Below are positions 22,878 through 31,977 of a DNA stretch of 64,000 nt, piece by piece. How positions within the stretch are numbered: the first letter of the stretch is position 1; each line of letters begins with the position of its first letter. The position numbers and the translations under genes are program-made. Origin of the DNA: Dysosmobacter acutus (GTDB taxonomy: Bacteria; Bacillota; Clostridia; Oscillospirales; Oscillospiraceae); contig NZ_JAHLQN010000001.1 in the NCBI RefSeq assembly GCF_018919205.1, positions 434,001-498,000 on the forward strand. The letters run 5' to 3'. The notes under the pieces were generated by a model that made no database searches, was not told where the DNA came from, and saw only the letters and a program-made list of their open reading frames with translations.

Positions 22878-24230
22878 CTATGAAGCAAGACTGCCGTGGC
22901 GTTTCCACCGGCCGGCAAGGTAGTAGATCACGGACACGGCGAAGCCCACGGCCCAGCCCACGCCGAAGCCGTAGAACATCATCTCCCGGCCCGCGTGCTC
23001 CGCCAGCAGGTACACCGCCGGCACCCGGACCAGGATCAGGGAAAACACCACGCAGATCAGGGGGAACATGCTCTCCCCGGCGCCCCGCATGGCGTTGTTG
23101 AGGCAGAACATCACCGCGAACAGGGGATAGAAGGGGAGGATGGACTTGAGGTACACGGCCCCGGCGGAGACCACCTCCGCGCTGGGGGAAAAGAAGCCCA
23201 CCAACTCGCTCCGGAAGGGCATGAGCAGCGCCAGCATGGCCAGGCACCAGCCCACGCCCATGGCCACCGTCACCCGAATGCCCTGGTGGACCCGGCCCTC
23301 GGAGGCGCCGGCGCCGATGTTCTGGCCCACGTAGGCCGTGACGGCGTTGGACAGGCTCTGCACCGGCAAAAAGGCCACCGCGTCCAACTTGTTGCCCACG
23401 TTGTATCCGGCGGTGAAGGCCTTGCCATAGGTGTTGACCTTGCCCATCACCATCATCATGCCCACGGATACCATGGCCATCTGGACCCCGGCGGGCAGGC
23501 CGATGCGCATCACGTCGGCGAAGAGCTGCCTGTCAAACCGGAAGCAGAAGGGGTGGATGCCGATCTGGGGATAGACCCGGTTGATGTAGAACACGCCGAA
23601 GATCCAGGAGAAGGCCTGGGAGAAGATGGTGGCTACCGCCACGCCCATGACCCCCCAGTGGAAGATCAGCACAAGGGCCAGGTCCAGCACAATGTTCATC
23701 ACCGCCGCGACGGCTAAAAACAGCAGCGGCGTGCGGCTGTTTCCCAAGCCCTGCAAAATACCGGCGTTGGTGTTGTAGCCGATGGTGCCCACCAGTCCTC
23801 CGCAGACGATCATCAGGTAGAGCCACGCCTCGTCGTAGGCCGCCGGGTCCACCTGCAAAAGGCTCAGCAGCGGCTTGACCAGCATTAGGGCCAGCAGCGT
23901 CAGCGGTATGGCGGAGACCACAAAGGTGGTGTAGACCGTGTCCACCGCGTCCCGGACCCGATCCATCTTCCCGGCGCCGTAAAACTGGGAGATGACCACC
24001 GTGCCGCCGTTGGCCATACCGGTGAACAGCGAGGTGAACATGAAGATCACGGGGAAGCCGATGCCCACCGCGGCCAGGGCGGCGTCGCCCACGTAGTTGC
24101 CCACCACCCAGCTGTCCACCATGTTGTAGAGCTGCTGGAGGAGGCTTCCCAAAAACATGGGGAGGGCAAAGAAGAAGATGTGCCGCGCGGGGCTGCCCTC
24201 CGTCATGTTCCGCATTCCGGATTGTTCCAT
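22878..24230 (-). CDS. MATE-family efflux protein
   Basis: A 450-residue twelve-helix MATE transporter (family knowledge: drug/cation export coupled to Na+ or H+). It has two MatE halves: QQLYNMVDSWVVGNYVGDAALAAVG in the first, and KAFTAGYNVGNKLDAVAFLPVQSLSNAVTAYVGQNIGAG in the second. It is more like the DinF/NorM-like clostridial group than the gene at 10244, and the two differ clearly in sequence. The start at 24230 is preceded by AAAGGG. It is divergent from exodeoxyribonuclease III and followed by the YcxB-like gene. Confidence 0.92.
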   Translation of the reverse strand: MEQSGMRNMTEGSPARHIFFFALPMFLGSLLQQLYNMVDSWVVGNYVGDAALAAVGIGFPVIFMFTSLFTGMANGGTVVISQFYGAGKMDRVRDAVDTVYTTFVVSAIPLTLLALMLVKPLLSLLQVDPAAYDEAWLYLMIVCGGLVGTIGYNTNAGILQGLGNSRTPLLFLAVAAVMNIVLDLALVLIFHWGVMGVAVATIFSQAFSWIFGVFYINRVYPQIGIHPFCFRFDRQLFADVMRIGLPAGVQMAMVSVGMMMVMGKVNTYGKAFTAGYNVGNKLDAVAFLPVQSLSNAVTAYVGQNIGAGASEGRVHQGIRVTVAMGVGWCLAMLALLMPFRSELVGFFSPSAEVVSAGAVYLKSILPFYPLFAVMFCLNNAMRGAGESMFPLICVVFSLILVRVPAVYLLAEHAGREMMFYGFGVGWAVGFAVSVIYYLAGRWKRHGSLAS

Positions 24231-24308
24231 GAAAACGCCCTTTCTCTTTCCGATGTACAAATTCCCTTACAGTGTACTCTTCTTTTTCCCGTTGGGCAAG
24301 GGAGGAGA

Positions 24309-24337
24309 TTGTTTTTTGGGCCGTTTTCGGGTAAAAT
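24309..24337 (+). promoter_or_regulatory. Promoter of the exodeoxyribonuclease gene
   Basis: TTGTTT (24309-24314), a 17-bp spacer, and TAAAAT (24332-24337), about 31 bp before the start codon. Confidence 0.6.
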
Positions 24338-24368
24338 GAAGAAAAACGCCAAGGGAGGGCTTATCCCA

Positions 24369-25127
24369 ATGAAACTGATCTCCTGGAATGTCAACGGCCT
24401 GCGCGCCTGCCTGGGCAAGGGCTTTTTGGACTTCTGCACCCTGTCGGACCCGGATGTGATCTGTTTGCAGGAGACGAAAATGCAGGAGGGGCAGGCGGAG
24501 TTCGACCTGCCCGGCTACCACCGCTACTGGAACAGCGCCGATAAAAAGGGCTACTCCGGTACCGCCATCTTCACCAAAACCGAGCCATTGCGCGTCACCC
24601 GGGACTTTGGAGAGGACCTCCACCGCCACGAAGGGCGCGTTCTCACGGCCGAATACCCCTCGTTCTACCTGGTGTGCTGCTACACGCCCAACTCTCAGGA
24701 CGCCCTCAAGCGGCTGGACTACCGGATGCAGTGGGAGGACGACCTGCGGGAGTATCTCATGGAGCTGGACCGGGAAAAGCCGGTGGTCTACTGCGGCGAT
24801 TTGAATGTGGCCCACCAGGAGATCGACATCAAAAACCCGGCGGCCAACCGCCGCAATGCCGGCTTTTCCGACGAAGAGCGCGCCAAGATGACGGAGCTTC
24901 TCTCCTCCGGGTTTGTGGACACCTTCCGGGCCCTGTGGCCCGACCGGGTGGCCTACTCCTGGTGGAGCTACCGCTTCCGCTCCAGAGAGCGGAACGCGGG
25001 CTGGCGCATCGACTACTTTCTTGTCTCGCAGCGCCTGATGGAGCGGGTGAAAACGGCGGAAATCTACGCCGAGATCGGGGGCAGCGACCACTGTCCCGTG
25101 GCGCTGGAGCTTGGCGCGCCGCTGTGA
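24369..25127 (+). CDS. xth: Exodeoxyribonuclease III / AP endonuclease
   Basis: A 252-residue base-excision-repair enzyme of the Xth/ExoA family. Active-site landmarks are NVNGLRA (N7), LQETKMQ (metal Glu), YTPNSQ, CGDLNVAH (catalytic Asp-Asn), WRIDYFLVS and the terminal GGSDHCPVAL with the catalytic His. It cleaves DNA at abasic sites and has 3' exonuclease activity. The ATG at 24369 follows GGGAGGG. Length and ends are complete. Confidence 0.96.
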   Translation: MKLISWNVNGLRACLGKGFLDFCTLSDPDVICLQETKMQEGQAEFDLPGYHRYWNSADKKGYSGTAIFTKTEPLRVTRDFGEDLHRHEGRVLTAEYPSFYLVCCYTPNSQDALKRLDYRMQWEDDLREYLMELDREKPVVYCGDLNVAHQEIDIKNPAANRRNAGFSDEERAKMTELLSSGFVDTFRALWPDRVAYSWWSYRFRSRERNAGWRIDYFLVSQRLMERVKTAEIYAEIGGSDHCPVALELGAPL

Positions 25128-25128
25128 G

Positions 25129-25165
25129 GAAAAGGGCGGGAGCAGTCGCTCCCGCCCTTTTATAA
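25129..25165. terminator. Convergent terminator between xth and the GNAT gene
   Basis: A 12-bp stem AAAGGGCGGGAG / CTCCCGCCCTTT with a 6-nt loop. The right arm touches the GNAT stop codon at 25160. Confidence 0.85.
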
Positions 25166-25612
25166 AAGCTTCAGCCGCATCTGGTTGTCCAGCTTTTCAA
25201 AGCCCACTTTTTCGTACACGGGCCGGCCCATCTCCGTGCACTCCAGCCGCAGCTCTTCCACGCCCCGCCGTTTCATCTCCTCCGCCATCATCCGCACCAG
25301 CGCTTCGGCGTATCCCGATCGTCTGTGCGCGGGCTGTGTATAGACGTTCATGACCCTTGCCCGGCGCCCGGCGGGCAGGTCCTCAGTGGGCAGCACCGCA
25401 AAGACGCAGGCCATGCAGGACGCCGCGATCCGCCCCTCCTCCACCGCGATGAACGCGGCAAAGTCCGGCTGCTCCAGATGCGCGCTCAAAAAGGCCCGGG
25501 TTTTGGTGCGAAAGTCCTCCTTGCGGTCGATGCCCTTCACGGCTTGGACAAACTCCATGCGGTTTTCCACCAGCGCCTCCAGGTCATCCCGGTTGGCCAG
25601 CCTGAATTCCAT
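25160..25612 (-). CDS. GNAT-family N-acetyltransferase
   Basis: A 150-residue acetyltransferase. The acetyl-CoA-binding motif A is seen as VMNVYTQPAHRRSGYAEALVRMMAEEMKRRG (about 88-117), followed by LRLECTEMGRPVYEKVGFEKLD, the typical motif B and C-terminal strand. The substrate is unknown. RBS GGGGAGGG precedes the ATG. It lies downstream of gpr on the same strand with a 150-bp gap that shows no gene. Confidence 0.87.
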   Translation of the reverse strand: MEFRLANRDDLEALVENRMEFVQAVKGIDRKEDFRTKTRAFLSAHLEQPDFAAFIAVEEGRIAASCMACVFAVLPTEDLPAGRRARVMNVYTQPAHRRSGYAEALVRMMAEEMKRRGVEELRLECTEMGRPVYEKVGFEKLDNQMRLKLL

Positions 25613-25763
25613 AGGCGTCCCTCCCCATTGTTTGATGGGAACAGTATATCACATCCGCCGGGCGATGGAAACGCGTTCTTATCGACTGCCTATGTGGGGC
25701 GCACCGCATCCCACGAACATAGCCTCCCGGTACCGCCGCATCGCCCAGCTGATTGTTTCGTCT

Positions 25764-26660
25764 TCAGCTCAGAAGGGAGTTGACGTCCTCGATCTCCAGG
25801 TCCTGCAGCGCCCAGTTCAAGGCGTAGCCGGCCACCTTGCTCAGCTCCCGCACCCGGCTGTCCACCTCCTGTGGCGTAACCATCAGCGGCGCGCCCTTTT
25901 TCCCCAGGGCGGGCAGGGCCGCCGCGTCGCCTCCCGCCTCCTCCACCAGGTCCTCGGCCAGGGTGGCCGCGTCCACCACCGTGGGGATGCCGATGGCGAA
26001 CACCGGTACGCCCAGGGTCTTCTTACTCAGCTCAGTGCGGCTGTTGCCCACGCCGGAGCCGGGGACGATGCCCGTGTCGCTGAGCTGAATGGTGGCGCAG
26101 ACCCGCTTTAAGCGGCGGGAAGCCAGGGCGTCCACCGCCACCACAAAGTCCGGCTTGATCCGCTCCGCCGCGCCGCAGACCATCTCCGCCGACTCCAGTC
26201 CGGTGGTGCCCAGCACGCCGGTCCTCAGCACCGATACGCTCCGGAAGCCGGAAAACTGCCTGGGCATGGAGCGCAGCAGGTGCCGCGTCACCAAAATGCT
26301 GTCCAGGGTCTGGGGCCCCACCGCGTCCGGCGTCATGGCCGCGTTTCCAAGGCCCACCACCAGCACCGAGCCCTCCGGCGGCAGCATCGCCTTCAGCTCC
26401 TCGCCCACAGCCCGGACGGCCCGCTCAAAAAAGCCGGCCTTCCTGCTCCAAAAGCTCTCCAGGTCCACGGTCACATAGGTGCCCACAGGCTTGCCCAAGG
26501 CCTGCTCCCCTTTTTCATCCAAAATTTCCACCCGGGTCACGCCATAGCCCTCCCGGCGGCTGTTGCGGGCCTTTACGCCCTGGAGCCGGGTGGTTTTTTC
26601 CGCGCTCTCCTGCCAAATCTCCCTGGCCTCCATGGCCAGGTCTGTCCGTTTCGTCCCCAT
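25764..26660 (-). CDS. gpr: Spore germination protease GPR
   Basis: A 298-residue GPR endopeptidase (family A25) that degrades small acid-soluble spore proteins during germination. The N-terminus carries the RTDLAME stretch, which resembles both the zymogen processing site and the SASP cleavage site. The conserved VVGLGNAAMTPDAVGP and GVGNSRTEL motifs follow. The gene starts after GGAAGGAAGGAG with a rather long spacer. On the minus strand GCATA about 100 bp upstream, with AAAAATA 17 bp further on, is a weak sigma-G-like promoter. It shows that the organism can sporulate. Confidence 0.95.
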   Translation of the reverse strand: MGTKRTDLAMEAREIWQESAEKTTRLQGVKARNSRREGYGVTRVEILDEKGEQALGKPVGTYVTVDLESFWSRKAGFFERAVRAVGEELKAMLPPEGSVLVVGLGNAAMTPDAVGPQTLDSILVTRHLLRSMPRQFSGFRSVSVLRTGVLGTTGLESAEMVCGAAERIKPDFVVAVDALASRRLKRVCATIQLSDTGIVPGSGVGNSRTELSKKTLGVPVFAIGIPTVVDAATLAEDLVEEAGGDAAALPALGKKGAPLMVTPQEVDSRVRELSKVAGYALNWALQDLEIEDVNSLLS

Positions 26661-26768
26661 GATTTGTGTCTTAGGCTCCTTCCTTCCACTAAATCTTGTA
26701 GATTGTTCTTATTTTTGTCCGCAGTGGGGGAAATATGCAAAAATCTGAAAGGAATTGCGAAAAAAGGC

Positions 26769-26797
26769 TTGCAATTTTCAGGTTTTGATGCTAAAAT
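26769..26797 (+). promoter_or_regulatory. rpsT promoter
   Basis: TTGCAA (26769-26774), a 17-bp spacer, and TAAAAT (26792-26797). Confidence 0.75.
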
Positions 26798-26863
26798 ACT
26801 AATCTGCATGGTGGAAAGTTGTTTCACCAAAATTTAAATTAACGCCTAAGGGAGGTGTATGGT

Positions 26864-27127
26864 TTGCCGAACATTAAGTCTGCCAAGAAGCGCGTTCTGG
26901 TGGCAGAGATGAGAAACGCCCGCAACCGGGCCGAGAAGTCCGCGCTGAAGACCGCCATCAAGAAATTCGAGGCTGCTGCCGAAGAAGGCAATCGCACCGA
27001 GGCCGATGGCGCTTTCAAAGTCGCAGTGAAAAAGGTCGATCAGGCTGTTGCGAAGGGCGTTCTGCACAAGAACACCGCCGCTCACAGAAAGAGCGCTATG
27101 GCCCTCAAGCTCAACCAGATCGGTTGA
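26864..27127 (+). CDS. rpsT: Ribosomal protein S20
   Basis: An 87-residue, Lys/Arg-rich three-helix 16S-rRNA-binding protein. After the initiator it begins PNIKSAKKRVLVAE and ends HRKSAMALKLNQI, as in the family. The start is TTG at 26864, eight bases after GGGAGG. An in-frame GTG at 26855 overlaps the ribosome site and would add three foreign residues. It has its own promoter and terminator. E. coli rpsT also starts with UUG, where the weak start matters for autoregulation. Confidence 0.96.
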   Translation: MPNIKSAKKRVLVAEMRNARNRAEKSALKTAIKKFEAAAEEGNRTEADGAFKVAVKKVDQAVAKGVLHKNTAAHRKSAMALKLNQIG

Positions 27128-27139
27128 TCGAGCCAAACG

Positions 27140-27170
27140 AAAAGGACATCCAATCGGATGTCCTTTTTTC
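27140..27170 (+). terminator. rpsT terminator
   Basis: Stem AAAGGACATCC / GGATGTCCTTT with a 4-nt loop followed by TTTC, twelve bases after the stop. Confidence 0.9.
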
Positions 27171-27220
27171 TTTATCCCGGGCGTCGTCTGTTCCGCCCGA
27201 TTTTTGTTTCCGCGCCCCGG

Positions 27221-28435
27221 CTACGCCCCCGTCCGCTCCGCGGCGCGCTCTTTGGCCCGATAGCCCCGGCGCACCAGGACCATGGAGGCCACCGCGCTGA
27301 AGGTGAGCAGCATATAGGTGGGCACGTAGCTGCCCAGCCAGTCCGCCAGGATGCCGGGCATGGGGCTGAAGGCGATGGCGCCCACCATTCCCGCGATCTG
27401 GTACTCCCGCAGCGTGGCGGCATAGGTGTCGGGCCGGGACATATCCTTGGCAAAGACCGACACGCCCACGTTGGTCAGCGGCAGGCTGAAGCCCTGGAGC
27501 AGCATGGTGACCACGGCAATGGCCAGACTGCCGGTCACCGCCAGACAGGTCATGGCCTGGGCCGCCACCAGCACGCAGAAAAAGAGCCGCGCAGCCCGGT
27601 AGGAGCCCATGTGGTCCGTCGCCATACCGTACACGCATTTGCAGATCATTAGCGACGCGCCAAGTAAGGAGATGAGCAGCGCCACGGTGGCGCTGTCAAA
27701 CCCTTCGCTGCGATAGAGCACCGTAAAGGTGGCATAGCCCGGCACGCCCATGGTCCCCAACAGGAGGGAGGCGGTCAGCATGCCCCAGTCCCGCTTTGGC
27801 CTGGCGGCCACGGGCCTTGACGCCGGTTCCACCTCCTCTGCCGGACGGTCCCGCATGAAGATCAGGACCAGCACAGCCGCGCAGCCCCCAAAGGCCGCTT
27901 CCGCCAAAAAGGCGGCTTTCAGAGAGACGTGTTCGATTACATAGGTGAGCACCGGCGGCGCCACCACGGAGGCAAGGCCCGTGCCCGCGGCGCAGATGCT
28001 GATGGCCGTGGCGGAGCGCTCACGGAACCAGCGGGTGAGCACCAACGACGCGGGCACCATCCCGCCCAGGCTGTGGGCAAAGCCGCTGACGCAGGTGGCC
28101 GCCACATAGGCGGCGTATCCACCGCCAAAGGCGAACATGGCCCGGCAGGAGGCCATGAGCACCAGTGCAAGGGTGGTGCCAAGGCGGATGCCCATCTTTT
28201 GATAGTAGAACTGGATGAAAAAAAGGCCGCTCAGCGACGCCACACAGCGCAGCGTCACCAGCATGGAACACTGGGTATTGCTGATCCCTTTCTGGGCGAT
28301 CAGATACGGCTGGTACACCGTAAAGGAATTGGCCGTCAGCCCGATGCAGCAAAAGAGCAGCAAAAAGCTTGCGGCGCAGACCACCCACCGGTACCGCGAC
28401 GATTTCACGCCAACGCCCCCCCTCACGCTCAGCAT
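27221..28435 (-). CDS. Major facilitator superfamily transporter
   Basis: A 404-residue membrane protein with twelve hydrophobic segments in two six-helix halves. It resembles the MCT/OxlT-like group of MFS carriers (FTVYQPYLIAQKGISNTQCSML, and GGMVPASLVLTRWFRERSATAISICAAGTGLASVVAPP near the A-motif region). The substrate is unknown; that subgroup often moves monocarboxylates. The ATG at 28435 follows GAGGAAG; a GTG at 28408 with a G-rich site is an alternative. It stands downstream of nadE on the same strand, but a terminator separates them. Confidence 0.85.
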   Translation of the reverse strand: MLSVRGGVGVKSSRYRWVVCAASFLLLFCCIGLTANSFTVYQPYLIAQKGISNTQCSMLVTLRCVASLSGLFFIQFYYQKMGIRLGTTLALVLMASCRAMFAFGGGYAAYVAATCVSGFAHSLGGMVPASLVLTRWFRERSATAISICAAGTGLASVVAPPVLTYVIEHVSLKAAFLAEAAFGGCAAVLVLIFMRDRPAEEVEPASRPVAARPKRDWGMLTASLLLGTMGVPGYATFTVLYRSEGFDSATVALLISLLGASLMICKCVYGMATDHMGSYRAARLFFCVLVAAQAMTCLAVTGSLAIAVVTMLLQGFSLPLTNVGVSVFAKDMSRPDTYAATLREYQIAGMVGAIAFSPMPGILADWLGSYVPTYMLLTFSAVASMVLVRRGYRAKERAAERTGA

Positions 28436-28470
28436 AGCAGAATCTTCCTCGTTTGTAAACAAATGATTCC

Positions 28471-28513
28471 AAAAATAACAGGACAAGAAGATTTTTATTC
28501 TTCCTGTCCTGTT
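28471..28513 (-). terminator. nadE terminator
   Basis: A 15-bp stem AACAGGACAAGAAGA / TCTTCCTGTCCTGTT (one mismatch pair) with a 7-nt loop, followed on the minus strand by ATTTTT. Confidence 0.88.
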
Positions 28514-28533
28514 TTTCATTGCTGCTGATTCGC

Positions 28534-30456
28534 CTATTCCAGCGTTTTGAGCTCCGCCTCCCACAGCGTCCACTTGGCGTCCGACGGCATGCGCCAGTCG
28601 CCCCGGGGGGAGAAGGCCACGGAGCCCACCTTGGGCCCGTCGGGCAGGCAGTTGCGCTTGAACTGCTGGGCAAAGAAGCGGCGGTAGAAGTTGTTCAGCC
28701 ATTTGAGGATCGTCTCCCGGTCGTAGGTCTTGCCCAGTGCGTACTGGGCGAGGCGGTAGACCTTCCGGGGCGAAAAGCCCCAGCGGACGATATAGTAGAG
28801 GAAAAAGTCGTGGAGCTCATAGGGGCCCACCAGGTCCTCGGTCTTCTGGGCGATCTTCCCCTCAATGGCGGGCAGCAGCTCCGGAGACACGGGCGTGGCC
28901 AAAATGTCCTCCAGCACATCCGCCAGGGCCTCGTCCTTGTCGGAGTTGTCCTTGGCCACATAGGCCACCAGATGCCGCACCAGCGTCTTGGGGATGGAGG
29001 CGTTGACGCCGTACATGCTCATGTGGTCCCCGTTGTAGGTGGCCCAGCCCAGGGCCAGCTCGCTGAGGTCGCCGGTGCCGATGACAATGCCGCCGGTCTT
29101 GTTGGCAATGTCCATCAACACCTGGGTCCGCTCCCGGGCCTGGGCGTTTTCAAAGGTGACGCTGTGATCCGCCATGTCGTGGCCAATGTCCCGGAAATGG
29201 CTGCGCACCGTGTCGGAGATGTCCACCGTCCGGAGCGTGGCCCCCAACTGCTCCGCCAGCACCTGGGCGTTGGTCCGGGTGCGCTTGGTGGTTCCGAAGC
29301 AGGGCATCGTCACCGCCACCACATCGGGGGTGGGGCGGTCTATCATCTTCATGGCGATCATGGTGATGAGCATGGCCAGGGTGGAGTCCAGACCGCCGGA
29401 GAGGCCCACCACCGCCGTCTTGGCGGCAGTGTGCTCCAGCCGCTGTTTTAAGCCCAGGGCGGCGATGAGCAGAATCTCCTGGCACCGCTCCTCCCGGTCC
29501 TCCCGGCTCTCCGGCACAAAGGGCTGAGGCGCCACGTACCGGCTCAGCTTGGTCTTTTCCACCGTCAGGGTGAAGGGGATGGACGAATAGCCGCTGTGGG
29601 GCGGGCTGTCTAACATCTGGGTACGGCGGCGCTCGGCGGCAAGGCGCTGCACATCCACCTCGGATATCTTAAGGCCCGTCTCAAACCGGCTCTCGTTGAG
29701 GATGGTGCCGTTTTCCGCGATGATATCATGGCCGCTGAACACCAGATCCGAGGAGGACTCCCCCTCGCCGGCGCTGGCGTATACATAGCCGCAGATCAGC
29801 TTGGCGCTCTGGGAGGCCACCAGCTGGCGGCGGTAGCTGTCCTTGGACGCCTGCTCATCGCTGGCGGAGAGGTTGCCGATGATGGTGGCGCCGGCCTGGC
29901 ACAGCCCCACGGACGGCGAACAGGGCGCCCACAAATCCTCGCAGACCTCAAATCCCAGCGTCAAATCCGGCACGCTCTCGCACCGGAACAGGAGATGGGT
30001 CCCGAAAGGCACGTCCCTCTGGCCGCACAGCTCCGCCAGCAGACTGTCCTCCTCCGGCGCCGGGGCAAACTGCCGCTTTTCGTAAAACTCCCCGTAATTG
30101 GGGATGTGGGTCTTGGGAATCACGCCCAAAATCGCTCCTTTTTGTATAATAGCAGCGCAATTATACAATTTGTTATCTTTTTGTAAGGGTAATCCCACGG
30201 CCGTCACCACCTCCAGGTTCCGGGTGGCGGTCAGGATGGTGGACAGCGCCTCCCGCGCCCCCTCCAACAGGGCGGTCTGGTTAAAGAGGTCGCCGCAGGT
30301 GTACCCGGTGAGTCCTAACTCCGGCAGCACCAGCACCTTTACGCCGGCTTTCGCCGCCGTGCGCATGAGGGTAAAGCTCTGCTCCGCGTTGTAGTCGCAG
30401 TCTGTCAGGCGCAGCTTGGGCGTGCCGCAGGCCACGGAAATAAATCCGTCTTTCAT
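28534..30456 (-). CDS. nadE: Glutamine-dependent NAD+ synthetase
   Basis: A 640-residue two-domain enzyme that makes NAD+ from nicotinic acid adenine dinucleotide. The N-terminal nitrilase-type glutaminase domain (about 1-290) shows the triad regions LPELGLTGYTCGD (Glu), the Lys in VIPKTHIPNYGEFYEKRQF, and the nucleophile Cys in LGFEVCEDLWAP. The C-terminal ATP-pyrophosphatase domain has GLSGGLDSTLAMLI (P-loop SGGxDS). It matches the long bacterial form that uses glutamine as nitrogen donor. The start is fixed by AGGAGGAAG. Confidence 0.96.
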   Translation of the reverse strand: MKDGFISVACGTPKLRLTDCDYNAEQSFTLMRTAAKAGVKVLVLPELGLTGYTCGDLFNQTALLEGAREALSTILTATRNLEVVTAVGLPLQKDNKLYNCAAIIQKGAILGVIPKTHIPNYGEFYEKRQFAPAPEEDSLLAELCGQRDVPFGTHLLFRCESVPDLTLGFEVCEDLWAPCSPSVGLCQAGATIIGNLSASDEQASKDSYRRQLVASQSAKLICGYVYASAGEGESSSDLVFSGHDIIAENGTILNESRFETGLKISEVDVQRLAAERRRTQMLDSPPHSGYSSIPFTLTVEKTKLSRYVAPQPFVPESREDREERCQEILLIAALGLKQRLEHTAAKTAVVGLSGGLDSTLAMLITMIAMKMIDRPTPDVVAVTMPCFGTTKRTRTNAQVLAEQLGATLRTVDISDTVRSHFRDIGHDMADHSVTFENAQARERTQVLMDIANKTGGIVIGTGDLSELALGWATYNGDHMSMYGVNASIPKTLVRHLVAYVAKDNSDKDEALADVLEDILATPVSPELLPAIEGKIAQKTEDLVGPYELHDFFLYYIVRWGFSPRKVYRLAQYALGKTYDRETILKWLNNFYRRFFAQQFKRNCLPDGPKVGSVAFSPRGDWRMPSDAKWTLWEAELKTLE

Positions 30457-30608
30457 GGACGCTTCCTCCTGTTTCGCATGATGATTTGGGTTTATTTTAC
30501 ACCAGAGACCCGGGTTTTACAAGGAACGTCCTTGCAAGTTTTTTCACAATTTGGTAAGCTTAGAAAAGACAATACGGATTGCTGACTACATACAGGAGGA
30601 TTGAATTC

Positions 30609-31691
30609 ATGTCCTTTCAGCTGCGCGGCTACACGCCGCCGGATTTTTCTGACCTGAAAACAGCCCCGGAAGCCGTCCTCCAGCGCGCGCCCAAGGACGG
30701 CGTGGCGCCTGCGGGCTTTCACGCCATGAGCATTTTCCCCGAGTACTTCCACATCGCGGGCCAGTGGCGCCTGGCAAAAGAGAGCCGCATGGACTGCGTG
30801 GCCGTGTGGGAGGACGGCCAGATCGCGGTCCGGGAATTCCGCCGTCTGAAGGCCGGGGACCTGGTGGTACTGGGCCGCACGGAGCGGGGAGAGGAGGGCA
30901 TTTTTGTCCATGGCACCGGCTTCCACGAGCCGGGCCAGCACCAGGACCTCTTTGCCTTCCGCCAAGGTCGGTCCCGGGAGACCGCCTTTTCCCGGGACTA
31001 CGACGAGCTCTACGAGCTGCTGCGCTATGAAAAGGATCACGGGAAGATCGTCTGGGTCATGGGGCCCGCCTTCTCCTTTGACAGCGACGCCCGCAGCGCC
31101 TTTGCCAAGTTGATCGCCGGGGGCTACGTCCACGCGGTTTTGGCCGGCAACGCCCTGGCCACCCATGACCTGGAGGCCGCCTACCTGAACACGGCCCTGG
31201 GCCAGAACATCTACACCCAGCAGAGCCAGCCCAACGGCCACTACAACCATTTGGACACCATCAACGCCGTCCGCTACCACGGCTCCGTGGCCGCCTTTTT
31301 GCGGGGTGAGCACATCGACAACGGCATCATCCACGCCTGTGAGACCCACCAGGTGCCCTATGTGCTGGCGGGCTCCATCCGGGACGACGGCCCGCTGCCC
31401 CCGGTGTACGGCGACGTATACCAGGCCCAGGACGCCATGCGGGATCAGGTGCGCGACGCCACCACGGTGATCTGCATGGCCACCACCCTCCACACCATTG
31501 CCACGGGCAACATGACCCCCTCCTACCGGGTGCTCCCGGACGGCACGGTCCGGCAGGTCTATTTCTACTGTGTGGACATCTCCGAGTTCACGGTCAACAA
31601 GCTCAGCGACCGGGGGAGTCTCAGCGCCAAGGGGATCGTCACCAACGCCCAGGACTTCATCGTCAACCTCCGCAAGGGGCTGGGGCTGTAA
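30609..31691 (+). CDS. LOR/SDH-domain protein, archaeal-type ornithine cyclodeaminase-like (TIGR00300)
   Basis: A 360-residue protein resembling the TIGR00300 family, which shares a domain with the lysine-ketoglutarate reductase/saccharopine dehydrogenase group and with the C-terminal half of cyanobacterial ArgZ/AgrE. Archaeal members have been reported as ornithine cyclodeaminases (ornithine to proline plus ammonia). A central Rossmann-like part carries VHAVLAGNALATHDLEAAYL and VPYVLAGSIRDDGPLPPVYGD; GHYNHLDTINAVR is another conserved stretch. The ATG at 30609 follows AGGAGG. It stands alone next to nadE. The reaction in this organism is not proven by the sequence. Confidence 0.78.
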   Translation: MSFQLRGYTPPDFSDLKTAPEAVLQRAPKDGVAPAGFHAMSIFPEYFHIAGQWRLAKESRMDCVAVWEDGQIAVREFRRLKAGDLVVLGRTERGEEGIFVHGTGFHEPGQHQDLFAFRQGRSRETAFSRDYDELYELLRYEKDHGKIVWVMGPAFSFDSDARSAFAKLIAGGYVHAVLAGNALATHDLEAAYLNTALGQNIYTQQSQPNGHYNHLDTINAVRYHGSVAAFLRGEHIDNGIIHACETHQVPYVLAGSIRDDGPLPPVYGDVYQAQDAMRDQVRDATTVICMATTLHTIATGNMTPSYRVLPDGTVRQVYFYCVDISEFTVNKLSDRGSLSAKGIVTNAQDFIVNLRKGLGL

Positions 31692-31764
31692 ACGACAGGG
31701 TCGGCGGGCAAACTCTCATGGTGGGCCCGCGAAGCGCTCAGCCGCAGCTGCATACAGAGAGAAA

Positions 31765-31803
31765 ACACAGCAGGAGCCGCCAATATGGCGGCTCCTGCTG
31801 TGT
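31765..31803 (+). terminator. Very stable hairpin after the LOR/SDH-domain gene
   Basis: A perfect 17-bp stem ACACAGCAGGAGCCGCC / GGCGGCTCCTGCTGTGT with a 5-nt loop, followed by a GT-rich (GTGTTTGTGTGTGTTT) rather than pure T tract. A probable terminator, unusual in its tail. The remaining gap to rnhA (31804-31977) shows no gene. Confidence 0.65.
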
Positions 31804-31977
31804 GTGTTTGTGTGTGTTTAGGAGGGAGAAAAATCGCATCGGGTTGTAGTTCCCTTTGCTGATTATTAAGATACCCCCAAATCATGGCAGAATTATGAGT
31901 TTGGTGTGAACAGTTTGTAAACTTGTGGTCCAAACCTAAAATTTGGAAGATTTATTCCTGCGAATCCGCCCTTGTGT

